Part shown: one piece after another, positions 45,504-56,572 of the stretch
Layout of the letters: each line of letters starts with the position of its first letter
Numbering within the stretch: the first letter of the stretch is position 1
Assembly (NCBI GenBank): GCA_002900995.3
Contig: CM035304.1
Span: 3,481,612 to 3,545,611 of the forward strand
DNA length: 64,000 bases
Source of the DNA: Ganoderma boninense
Taxonomy: Eukaryota; Basidiomycota; Agaricomycetes; Polyporales; Polyporaceae
Direction: 5' to 3'
Program-made: the position numbers and the translations under genes
Notes under the pieces: generated by a model
Told to the model about the DNA's origin: nothing
The model's input: only the letters and a program-made list of their open reading frames with translations
Database searches by the model: none

Positions 45504-46565
45504 TTACATCAGAAACGTATCTATATCGCTACGAAGCTTGTGAATGCGTGCCACGAACTCATCCTCAAACTCTGAATTGCTGCTGTCTAAAACAGTACGT
45601 AGGGAGGGTATGGAGTTGTCTGATGCGTAGCCAGAGAAGTTGTCGCGGGCAAGGCCGGAGACGCTGGCTGCTGCACCCACCGAGTTGGAGGCGGTGCAGG
45701 ACTCCAGCGGCGGAATGGCGTCGCCATCAGAAGACCCCGGCATTGGTGGTGGACTCACGAAAGGGGAGGACTGGAAGCACGCTGAGGTGGGGGACTGTTG
45801 GACTGGCAACTCGGACCGTGATAGCGAGGGACGAGGAGGCGTGAAAGGCAGAGCGCGCTCAGCGGACTCGAAGGCGTGCACCGGAGAGTGGAATAGATGG
45901 TCATGAGCCTTGCACCAGGTATTGACGAATGCACGCACCCATTTGTCAGACTCCTGAGCATTGGGAAAGCCGAACATTTTAGTGGAATAGTCAGGGAGAG
46001 GGGGAAGCATGTAGACATCCCATAGGGCCTAGAACGATTGCGGTAAGCGACACGGGACAATGACGGACGCCGCAGCTGCTCGCGTACCTGGGGGATCAGC
46101 TTACGTGCCAGCGCAGTTATCTCGTCCAACTTTGGGTCGACAGGTGCGAAGGAGGGATCAAAAGTCGCAATCTCAACTATCTTGGCGATAAAAATGGCAT
46201 AGTGATCGGGATCGACATCGGGATGGCTGTCTGAGAAAATATTGAACACATAGATGATGTCGAGAAGCACGTCGCGCTGGTTTGGTGAGGCTCCCGTGCG
46301 TGCAAGGCTGGCCCCGTGCATGGCTATGACCTAGTCCGTCCAGTATGCGCCTTCCAGTTTCGCGAGGGGCCCGGTCAGCAGGAACATCTGGGGGGTGCAA
46401 GAGCAGAGGGTTAGATGGAATGCACGACGAAGAAAGAAAACATACCCGCAAGTCTGCATTTGTGCCTCTAACATCCAGGATGGCCCAGTCCTTGCCTTCG
46501 GGACTCAAGGGCATCGCAACTAAGTCGCGCACAGTGGGGATATAGAGAGCGATGGTGGCAGGCAT
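45504..46565 (-). CDS. Unknown protein next to the hAT gene, three exons, possible internal stop
   Basis: Not recognised. The start ATG 46565 begins MPATIALYIPTVRDLVAM. Intron 1 runs from GTATGT near 46446 to CCCCCCAG; intron 2 runs GTACGC..TTCTAG at about 46029-46089. Exon sequence is helical and well-formed (DVLLDIIYVFNIFSDSHPD, HYAIFIAKIVEIATFDPSF, SDKWVRAFVNTWCKAHDHLF) and ends in a Ser/Pro-rich tail with a short coiled-coil. A TAG stands in frame at about 46333-46335 before VIAMHG. Because it reads CTAG, it could instead be an alternative 3' splice site that skips the preceding segment. Orientation is divergent from the hAT transposase. Confidence 0.5.
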
Positions 46566-47716
46566 GCTGGCCACAGTTGTGTTGGATGTCAAGCGGGGGT
46601 GGCGTCGATGTGTGTCAGGGTGTGTGAGCCGGCGCTCGCACGAGGTTATGTGGGGGAGTGGTTTCGCCATGGGAATGGCATGGAAACGAAAGTTGCTAGT
46701 GGGATTTCGGGAAGCCGCAAGGTGTGCAAACTTGGAGGTCGACAGACACGGTACTCCAGGCGCGAGTAGAGAACTAAGAGCGGAAGAACACACCTTACAC
46801 CCAAGTGATCTTCTCAAACTCTGTTCTCCAATTTTAGAGCATGCCGCAAGGAGGAGCGTCGCAGAGAGTGGCCGGAGGATGCTGGGTTTGGGAGGACAAG
46901 AGATGGCCCGTGCTGCGGCCTGCATCGGGAATCACAGACCAGATTGCGATCTCACGAGACGCTTCACGGATGTTAAGCGGAATGTCGTCAGGGCGAGTGG
47001 ATGGGCAGAGACACAGGAGGGACGAGGTGGACTCCGTTTGGATGGCAAGAGGTGCGGTGCTGTTGAGACAGTGGTTGGCGTTTTGGCATCATCAATTTGT
47101 GGGCGCGCACGCCTGGATTGGGCTTCCCCGTGGGGAGAACTCTATCTGTGGATGGTTCAACTCTGCCTCCTGCCTACTCTGACCATTGTCCCCCCCCCAT
47201 GGCGGCTTGCAGCTGCTTGCCCCCCAACCTTTTGCAGCATGGCAACACTCTCATGCAAAACTCCCTGTTCTACGCCACATCCGACCCCCAGCTCCACAAG
47301 CCAGCTTCGCTGTCGCATAGCACGCCGAATCCACATTCCATCCTGGTGGGTGATTGGCTGAGAAATTTCCTCGTGATAGCATTGCTCACTTGCGCACAGA
47401 TACTGACCTCACAAACCACTCGGAATGCATTTTCTGAGCATCAATGCACAGCCCAGGCACTACGTTTGCAGTAGGACGCTCAGGGTTGCGCTCGGACAGT
47501 TGTTGCATCGCGCAGACTGCACAACGGTCGTGGCCTTGAATGGGCATGAGGGGCGATGGGTGGGGTACGGTTAAAAGGACTCTACACTTCCAGGTGAGTC
47601 TCCAGCATTTTTGTTTGCTCTTCTTCATCCTCTCAACCTACCCCGCATAGATTAGAATCTTCTTTCCCTCTTAGATTACATATCTTTGTTATATACAACC
47701 TTCACCCCTTCCTGCT
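46566..47716. other. Region between the unknown gene and the hAT transposase
   Basis: No gene is supported. It contains the divergent promoters of its two neighbours. I searched by eye for a hAT terminal inverted repeat here and after 51,150 and did not find a pair. Confidence 0.35.
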
Positions 47717-50700
47717 ATGTCCAAATGCTGCCTTTCCCGCTGTTCCGGCTCGCCCTCTCAGCTTTCCCAGAACATCGGCAAGAAGGTGAAGAAGGAGCTG
47801 CTCAGCGACTCCGACACTGCCCTCTCTGCCCAGGACCTGTGGCTTGTCGTTGGCTCCGACGATGAGGACGTATTTATCCCCCATGCTGACAATGACCCTG
47901 ATGCCTCTGAGGTCGAGTTCCAAGCTGAGGTCGACGAGGATGTGGGGCACGAGAGCAATGGTCTGGGCACACTCACATTGCGCACCAGGCAGGCACGCTC
48001 TTCCATAAAGTGGGATACCGATGTGAAGCACGCTCGCTTCAATGAGAAGTATGGGGACTTGGAGCCCGAGGAGGCTCTCGGTGAGTGTCTCGGCAGTGTC
48101 TCGTGCCGCTCTGCAAGCTAACTCTTTTTGTTTCATCAGGATGCCTCGTGCAGAAGTGGCGCTCGGACGCCTATGGCCACTTCCACTTCTCCATCGTCAT
48201 TACAGATGACGATGGGGTGGTGTATCACCGCTTTGTGTGCAAGAGGTATGTACCACTTCTTGTGGCTCCCACGCGCGCCTTGCGTTAATCCTTCATGCAC
48301 ACATGTCCTAGACACCCGGGAACCTTCCTTGATCACATCGCGCACAAGGATTCAACTAGCAACCTCATTCGCCACATTCGCGTGTGCGATCCGGACCCCG
48401 TCGCGGAATCGCAGTCAATCACTGCCTTTGCCTTGGGGTCTACCTACTCCCAGGTGCGCATGCAATACCTCATCGCACTGTGGGTCGCGCGCTGTCACCG
48501 CCCCTTCTCTGTGATCGAGGACCCTGAGCTCCACCAGATCTTCCGCATGCTCTACGGGCACGTTGACATCCTGTCCCACATCTCTATTGCTCGTGACATC
48601 CAGTTGATCCTAGAGGACGCCAGAGGGCATCTGAGTGTAAAGCTCCAGGTAGGAGTGTTGCGCACTTCGAGGATCGCGTCTGGGCCACTGACACCTCTGA
48701 TCAGTCCTTGCCGGGCAAGATCCACCTTTGCATTGATGGGTGGACCTTGCCAAACTTCATCTCATTTTTGGGAGTGACTGCGCATTGGGTCATTGGGGCC
48801 CAGCTCCAGAATGTCACACTCGATTTCATCAAGTACATATCGTCCGCTGACGTCGCGCGCAGTTTCTCACCCCTCAACAGACTGAACAAGGCACACACGG
48901 GCAAGTACCTCGGCGGGAAGCTCGTCAAGTCGCTTCAGAGCTTCGGAATAGAGAAGAAGGTTTGTGTATTCTCCTGGACCGCTATTCGTTCGACTACATG
49001 TCCTCACGCTCTGTCACTGGCAGGTGTTGGCCATCACCTGCAACAACGCTGCGAACAACACAACCATGTTGCGTGAGATGCACGTCCTTGTGCCGAAGTT
49101 TGGCCCGGATGCCAAGATGCGTGTCCGGTGCTTCGGACACGTGTTGAACCTCGTTGTCAAGGTGTGTATTATGTCACGGCTGGGAACATCTTGTTTTGAT
49201 AGTCTGACAATTGGCAACAGGCTATGCTGTCTCAGTTTACCCAGCGCGCAGTCAAAACAGCTGGCCCGACGAGGCGCGCGATGCGGTGGATGAGGTGGAA
49301 ATCATGGCCATTGACAATGAGCACCCCGAGGTTGTGGTGGATGCCCAGCAAGCACTTTCGGGCAAACTCGCACTCAAGAAGGTGCGCGCAACACAGTAGC
49401 ATAATTGTAGCAATATAATTGACATTGTGCTAGGTTTTGAAACTTGCAAGCAAGATCTTTGTAAATCCCCATGCGCGCAGCGAGCTCGCAAACCTCGCGA
49501 AGCAGGCAAAGCTCAAGAGCCAGGTAATTGTCTGGCCAGTGCGCACCCGCTGGAACACGGTAACATCCACACTTGCATGCGCGATCGAGATGAAGGGGCT
49601 GCTCGGCGACTCATGCAACATGGTTCAGTTCAATCAGGTGGGAGGCCTTTGCCTTCGTCGCTTCTATCTCACTCCCAAGGACTGGACTGTCCTCAAGGAC
49701 TTGCACCGCTTGCTCAACGTAAGTGTGCTCCCGTGCACGCCCCCGATTGCCCACTTACATCTCCTTCCCAGCTGTTCCTGTTCACCACCAATACCATGTC
49801 TTCGACGAGGCAGGCCCTCATCCAGGACGTCATCTCCTACATCGACATCCTCACGGAGCATCTCAATCAGGTTGCAGATGATGAGGAGCACAGCATGGTC
49901 ATTCGGGCGTGGCAAAGCACGGCTTAATCATTCTCAACCACTACTATTCGTGCACCGATGAGAGCCCGATCTACTGCATTGCGATGAGTGGGTAGCGCTT
50001 GACACTGATTCCTCCTCACTGCGCTAATATTTCCTCTCATGTACAGTGCTTCACCCTGGGTTCAAGGAAGAATACTTCAAGAAACATAATTGGAAGGATG
50101 ACTGGAAGGTCCAGGCACGCGACATCTTGCGCGGAGAGTGGCACGCTCATTACAAGCCAGTGCCCGAGGAGCCTGAGCCTATTCTTGCCCCCATCCCACT
50201 GCCCATTCACCCCCCCCCACCCTGGACACCGGAGCACTGCTGCCTCCACTGCTGCAGTAAGTTCACGCCTCTTGAAGCGCAGGGCCACGGTACTGATTAT
50301 CTCTGCACCCAGGCAACGCGTGCACTCTTCGAGCCCGTTACGGCACGCGCTTGGCTCGGTCCCACGAAGGACGCAGTCGAGGAGTACCTCCTCATGCCCG
50401 TCGTGGAGTCAGTCAAGGACCCTGTCGCCTATTGGGACAGCATCCTTCAGACTGCTGGGGACAACTGAGAGACGGCCATGCTTGCGCGCATGGCCCTAGA
50501 CTACCTGACCATTCCCGGTAAGATCTTTTCTACCTTGATGCGCTTACAGTGCTGACGCCCATCCCCAGCCACGTCAACCGATGCCGAGCGTGCTTTCTCT
50601 CGTGGTGGACTCACGGTATCTCGCCTCCGCCACTCCCTCGGCGATGCCAGTGTCCGCGCAAGCGCTCTACTCGCATCGTGGTCACACCTCGCCGACCTCG

Positions 50701-51149
50701 TGCCCGAGCAAGACACCATCAAGTTGCTCAAGTCCGTCATCCGCAAATCTTGTGCAGGCAACGGCGGCAACGATGACGGTGATGATCCCGCGGCTCCAGG
50801 TAGAGGCAGCGCCACCGCCAGGAAGGCTGACCGCCCACAGCCCAAGTCCGCCGCACATGCTCAAGAGCGCAAGGCTGCATCCGGGGCTGCGTCCTCCTCC
50901 TCTCACCAGGATCGTCGCCACAAGCGTGACCAGCGCATTCCCGTTGTCTCTAAGTTGCTCTCATGCGCTGGCTCTTCATCTTCACTTACACATTCTGGAT
51001 CTGCCTCCTCCCTCCCTCGTGCTGGATCCGCCTCCTCCCTCCCTCACGCTGGATCCATGTTCTCCACTGGCGCATCTCGCACCCCTCATCAGGCGGGCAC
51101 TGGAAAGGGTAAGATAGCAGTTATTGATATCAGCTCCGACTCTGAGTAA
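47717..51149 (+). pseudogene. hAT-family transposase gene with introns, frameshift and nonsense codon
   Basis: hAT transposases cut and paste DNA with an RNase-H-fold catalytic domain. From ATG 47717, exons joined by short GT..AG introns give an acidic N-terminus and a BED-like finger region ending SNLIRHIRVCDP. The core follows (IHLCIDGWTLPNFISFLGVT, GHVLNLVVK, VRTRWNTVTSTLACAIEMKG), and then the hAT dimerisation motif TSTDAERAFSRGG..RLRHSLGDASV near 50,575. Two lesions are seen: a frame loss near 49262-49268 (one G apparently missing in GCTGGCCC), and TGA at 50466-50468 before ETAMLARMALDYL. The tail is Ser-rich with repeats of SGSASSLPRA type. The copy is probably inactive. TIRs and an 8-bp TSD were not found. 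Confidence 0.8.
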
Positions 51150-52040
51150 GCACCCGTTCCCGTTTGTATTGGTTCGCGTGCCCTCCGCCCCTTGTCTAGC
51201 CCGTTCCGCTCATTTTCCTTTCCGCTCATTATCTAACCCACATGTTATGCCTCCCGTGCCCACTCCTTTTGTCCACCACTCCTTTGTATCACGTCGCTTG
51301 TTTACATACACTTGCAATATATGTTGTATGTCTTATTGCTGCATGTTGTGCATGTTGCTGGCCTGGGTGGCTTTTGGCGCCGAGCGCCTTGGATGCTGCG
51401 TGACCTCAGACCCTTGTCTCTTAAAGTTCCTTCTGATCTGTGCTTGCATCAGCCACAATGCCCACTTATCTGCCCACTTCCGCCCTCATCCATTGTGTCG
51501 CGCCACTGTCTGGTCTTGATGAGGTGACTGGAGACTTAGCGCGCCGGCATGGGGAGTGGGACGTGCGCTTAGGACTTCAGCTCACGCACTTAGGACTTAG
51601 CATGACAAAAATGTCTACTGGCGAGAGGAAGTGTCATTGTTGTATTTGTACATAGTATTCTTTGCTACTATAGGTCAGAATAGCCTTGCTGTGTGCACTG
51701 GCTGAGCCTCCGGTGCATCTAATGGTGTAACAAGTCAAGTTTTTAGATATAAACCTAGACTTATAGATCAAAAGTAACCTATAACCTGTTACCTGTCATG
51801 AATATAGGTAATATACAGGTGACCTGGAGTCCATAGGTGGGAGAGCTGTAGGTATGACTCAATATTTAGGTTGACCTATGTGAATCTCAATCATGGGTCC
51901 AAAATCTAGCAAACTCATGGGTTCAGCTCTGGATCATTCATAGGTTAACCTATGTTTAGCCTTATTCCATCTTCATCAGGCTTTCATGGGTCTTGTCCAA
52001 TATTTTTCTGTGTAATGTCTAGGTCTAGTCTATTATCGGG
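51150..52040. other. AT-rich region with a palindrome at 51939-51954
   Basis: Contains several variants of AGGTTAACCTAT/ATAGGT, among them the perfect 16-bp palindrome CATAGGTTAACCTATG. No ORF is supported. It may be the 3' continuation of the decayed retropepsin ORF, which is not readable beyond TAG at 52041. Confidence 0.4.
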
Positions 52041-52269
52041 CTACTCCATGGTTATTCTACAGAGGCATGAAGCTAGCATAGTTGCATACTCAAGTTGTTT
52101 CTTGACAGTATGCGGTATATGTATTGTCATAGGCAGCTGACTTGGTCTTTTTGGAGACCGGACTTGGATGTCTATCCCGTCAGCTGTATGCTTAAGCTTC
52201 AACTGGTTTGCCTGTTGCCATGGACATCCTAGAATTCCAGGAACCTTGAGTCCTTTAATGATATGGAAC
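52041..52269 (-). pseudogene. Downstream part of the double-retropepsin ORF, cut off by the Ty3 insertion
   Basis: Minus-strand reading gives HIIKGLKVPGILGCPWQQ, the usual end of a retropepsin domain, followed by about 50 more codons to TAG at 52041-52043. It continues, across the Ty3 element and one copy of its TSD, the minus-strand ORF at 62276-64000 in the same frame. Confidence 0.65.
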
Positions 52270-52737
52270 TGTTACGAACACCCCGTTTAGCGCCTACCTT
52301 AGCGCCCAGGTTTCCTTTCTCGATTAGTTTATGTCCAATGTCGTCCTCGTTGTCCTCCATAGCATTGTAAACCCTCCGCATTGTTTCCAAGTACAATAGC
52401 TCTCATCTCCCCATTGTTCCCCTGTTGTTTCCCGTCGCTATTGTTCCCTACACCATTGTTCTCCCTTTCCGCTCCCGCGACCGTAGTTACCATTGTACTC
52501 CGTTCCCATGGACCTGCACATGTATATAAGGACTGTAGCCTGCTACCTGGGGACTCTAGTTTCAACCTCTTGTCCCCAGGTGAGCCCCACTGTATTTCCC
52601 TTGTAGATACTTCACTCAATACACTCTTGTCCCCAGCCTGACTGTCGAGCCTTGCTCCGCTCTCGCTGCACAAACACTCGTCGACACCCTTGCTCGTCTC
52701 GTAAGCCTCCCTGATCTTACTCGACAGCCAGTCGTAA
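52270..52737 (+). repeat. 5' LTR of the Ty3 element (LTR-A)
   Basis: Starts TGTTACGAACACC; TATATAAG at about 52523-52530 is the likely promoter TATA. The terminal CA and a few following bases present in the copy at 37,100 are missing (GTCGTAAGG against GTTGTAACATTAGG), so the LTR edge and probably part of the primer-binding site are deleted. About eight differences from the 3' LTR by eye. Confidence 0.9.
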
Positions 52738-52944
52738 GGTCGAAACTTCTACACGAGCACCGGTGTACTCTACCCACATTCTTTTTCTCTCGTACGGTAC
52801 GCACTTAGATCCTCTGTGTTGGCCTAGCGTAGTACGTGCTCTAGTCACACCATCGGACATGGTCTCGGCGCAACCTGAGGCTTGCCACTCTCAGTGGTAC
52901 AGTACGCGGAAAGCTCCTAACACGAGACCCCGGTACTGACAGAA

Positions 52945-53310
52945 GTGGTCCGCCTCACGGCGTGGGAGGCTAGAGAAAGGCGGCGAAACAAAGCCAAGGC
53001 AGAACACCCTTGGGCCCGTGTCCCTTGGGCTAAGACACAGCAACAGGCCGAGGAGGCTGAGCAAACAGTGTTGGATCGTGCACCCGCCGTGTTCATTCCT
53101 GGGATAGGAAGCGAGGCATCCCACAACACCCACCTAGAAACCCTCGATCACCCCACCGCTATGTCCGCCATCCCACCATCTCAGGCCGAACAACTCCAAA
53201 CACTGAAAGCACGGATCGAAGTGCTGCAAGTGCAGTTGTTGCAGGTAGAGATCAAGCGGCTTGGTGAAAGGCTCGCCGCGGCCACACTAGCCAAGGAGGA
53301 GGGTTTCTGA
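52945..53310 (+). pseudogene. gag remnant of the Ty3 element
   Basis: Encodes a Lys/Arg/Glu-rich leader and a heptad-like helix (LQTLKARIEVLQVQLLQVEI, ERLAAATLAKEEG), then joins abruptly to the protease region near 53310. The capsid and zinc-knuckle parts expected of a Ty3 gag are missing, so an internal deletion is inferred. Confidence 0.6.
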
Positions 53311-55904
53311 TTCGAGCCGCACTGGACGCTGCACGTGCCGGCTCGAGCAGTAACAGTCAATTTGCAGTACTGCGTTCGTCCTTCGTATACGAAGTCAACC
53401 ATGATGGACAACACTTTCATATCCCAGTACGACTTATCAGCAAGCAGCAGCACAAGGACATTGTTGCCATGGTAGATAGTGGAGCTACTACCAAGTTTTT
53501 GAGTAGACGATTCATAGAACGGAATCAGGTCACCACGAGGAGGTTGGCCAAACCCATCCCGCTGTATAACATCGATGGGACAGAGAACCGTGATGGAATG
53601 ATCACGGAGGTAGCCGTGTTGGACATGGCAATTGGAGACCACCAAGAGAAGGTGGTGTTTGTAGTCACAGACATCGGAGAGGAGGATGCTATCATTGGAC
53701 TAGACTGGCTGTGCGAGCACAACCCGGAGATAGACTGGGAACGTGGCTCGCTACGCCTCTCAAGGTGTCCAGAGACGTGTTCGACTCACCAGAAGGCATC
53801 CGAACCTGTTGAGACCAAAGCGTGTGATACGGAGGTACGGCTTACGGCGCACGGCGCGCAGCGGTCCTCGACGGGTAAGGAAGGCTAAGACGGTATGTAC
53901 GGCCATGATGGTCGAGGAGGAGGAAGAGGAGGAGGTCAGGCCTTCACCACCAGGTTTTCTACTGGAATGGGATGGTACTGAGGAATCTTTTCTCGAGGCA
54001 CTCGCTACTGGACGGACCCTTCGCAATGCCCCCAAACTCTTTGTTTCAGCAACGCACACGTATTCACAGCAGCTTGCAAAACAGGAGTATCAGAAGAAGG
54101 AGATCTGCCCAGTTGAGGAGATCGTACCCAAGCAGTACCACGAATATCTTGAGGTCTTTTCGAAAGAGGCATCTGAATGCTTACCCAAACATGGCCCCTA
54201 CGATCATGCAATCGAACTCGTACCTGATGCAAAGATGTTCCATTCCCGAGTGTATCCCCTGTCGCCCAGTGAGCAAACCGAGCTAGACAAGTTCCTTACC
54301 GAGAACTTGGCCAAAGGTTACATCCAGGAGTCGAAGTCACTGATGTCCTCACCCTTCTTCTTCGTCAAAAAGAAGGATGGCAGTCTACGTCCAGTACAGG
54401 ACTATCGACAGCTGAACAACATCACCATTAAGAACCGTTACCCACTGCCATTGGTTTCGGACCTGATGGATCGACTCAAAAGGGCCAAGTACTTTACCAA
54501 GCTCGATATACGCTGGGGGTACAACAACGTACGGATAAAGACTGGTGATGAATGGAAGGCAGCTTTTGTGACCAACCGAGGACTGTTCGAACCGAACGTC
54601 ATGTTCTTTGGGCTAGCCAACTCGCCTAGCACGTTCTCTGCACTCATGAACGACATCTTTAAGGACCTCATCGTACTTGGCAAGATAACCATCTACTTCG
54701 ATGACATTCTCATCTTTACCAACGACCTCGAGGAGCATCGGACACTTGTACGTGAAGTCCTGAAGCGTCTGGCAGAGCATGACCTGTTTTGCAAACCGGA
54801 GAAGTGCGAGTTTGAACAGCCCAAGGTTGAATACCTCAGTGTCCTCGTCTCAGAGAACCAGGTGGAGATAGACCCGGTGAAGGTCAAGGGTATCGCTGAA
54901 TGGCCTGTCCCCCAGAACGCCTCAGATGTACAAAAGTTCCGTGGATTTGCGAACTTCTATCGACGGTTCATAAAAAGCAGTATGTGGAGACCTGCGACAC
55001 CTGTCACCGTGGCAAGAACTCACATGCAAAGCCGTATGGTCCCCTACAACCCAACGAGATCCCGGACGGCCCTGGCCAGGTGGTAACCTGCGACTTCATC
55101 ACCGGATTACCAGTGGTAGATGGATTCAACGCGCTCCAGCTCATGGTTGATCGACATGGGAAGATGATCCATCTTATACCCTGCACTGAGGAGATTGATA
55201 CTGAAGGAGCTGCAGACAACTTCATCCGAGAGTACTTCCGTCTTCATGGTCTGCCGCGCAAGATAGTCTCTGACCGAGGACCACAGTTCTCGAGCAAGCT
55301 CTTCTGTGCGATCCTTAAGGGACTTGGCATCGAGAGTGCAATGTCTACTGCCTATCATCCCCAGACAGACAGCCAATCTGAACGGTGGAACCAGGAGATT
55401 GAGGACTTGCGCATGTACTGCACACAACACCGCAATGATTGGGTCAAATGGATGCCAATAGCAGAGTTTGCCTTCAATTCACACTCGCACTCATCAACAG
55501 GATATTCACCCTTCTACCTCATGTATGGCTTCGAACCCCAGTTCCACATCCCGATGTTGTCTACGGCAGTACCCACGGCAGATGAACGACGTGAGGGGCT
55601 ACGACGTGCATGAGAGGATGCGACTGCAGCACTGGCTCTAACAGCCGAGCGGATGAAGGAGTACTACGACCGTTACGTACGAGACGCTCCAGAGTTCAAG
55701 GAGGGCCAGAAGGTGTGGCTCGACACGAGGAACTTCCGCGTCCCTGGAGTATCAAGGAAGTTGGTTGACCGCTATGCAGGCCCTTACCCAGTCAAACGCA
55801 AAGTAGGCAACCTGGCATATGAACTCAAACTCCCGAAGGACCTCACGATGCACCCAGTATTCCATGTATCCTTGCTACTCCCACACAAAGAGAGCGAACT
55901 GTTG
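53311..55904 (+). pseudogene. Ty3 pol remnant: protease, reverse transcriptase, integrase
   Basis: The retropepsin has MVDSGATTKFL at 53469 and IIGLDWL. A frame change follows between about 53830 and 53900, then RT: SPFFFVKKKDGSLRPVQDYR, YFTKLDIRWGYNNVRI, and the catalytic YFDD near 54691-54706. At about 54975 the RT tail (FRGFANFYRRFIK) joins directly to the integrase zinc-binding end CDTCHRGK, so RNase H and the first half of the zinc-binding region are deleted and the frame changes. The integrase core has CDFITGLP, VSDRGPQFSS and QSERWNQEIE (D, D, E). A TGA at about 55611 interrupts before the C-terminal GPY-like module (RYAGPYPVKR). The ORF is then cut by Copia at 55900. Confidence 0.88.
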
Positions 55905-56324
55905 AAGTTGGTGCTGTAGCGCCCGCAGTTTTAATCGCACCAAGTCCACGATCGCACCGTACGTACATTGCAGTGTCCCCTACCTGGGGCATTTTTCGTT
56001 TCGTTACAATAGCACATCCCATAGAGATACAACATCGTCTTCATTAGAGACTCCAACTAGCTTAGATCTGCATCCTGCTCTACTTTACACTGTACAGTCC
56101 GCAATTCTCGCTCCCTGGGCGCCATAACGGCGCCAGTAGCACAGTGTTACATACTCTACCTAGCACGTGCTCCATGAGCTGTATCGACGCCTGTCAGGCT
56201 CTGTTGTCCTTAGACTTTACAGAGCTTGACACAGGTGAGTAGCATATCTTAGTTTCCTGCAATATAGACTTTACAGAGCTTGACACAGGCCATTGTGACG
56301 TCCTGAGGGCCACTGCAGCCAACA
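55900..56324 (+). repeat. 5' LTR of the Copia element
   Basis: 425 bp, TG..CA. It contains a duplicated ACTTTACAGAGCTTGACACAGG motif (about 56212 and 56269). The bases just after it, GGTTATGAGCCC (56325-56336), are in the position of a primer-binding site. Confidence 0.93.
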
Positions 56325-56572
56325 GGTTATGAGCCCTGCGCTCTCAGCACCTCAGGACTCCAAATTTTGCTTGTCTATTCGCTCTCTGGCCTCACCCAGC
56401 CCCAACTCCTCTCCTGCTCCCTCTGCTTGACGCATCTGCTCGCTCTGGGACTGGTTCCTCCTCTCTTCGCTCCAGGACGCAGTTTTCGTCCCCTCGCCTC
56501 GTCGTTTCGCCAGTGCGTCGCGCGCCACGTCATCGCCCAGGCCCCTCGTTGCCACGTCGCCACATCGTGCCC

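Noticed and set aside
52381..52641. ORF of 86 codons inside the Ty3 5' LTR, repeated at 61912-62172
   Set aside because: Identical because the LTR is repeated; lies across the TATA region and has no coding character.
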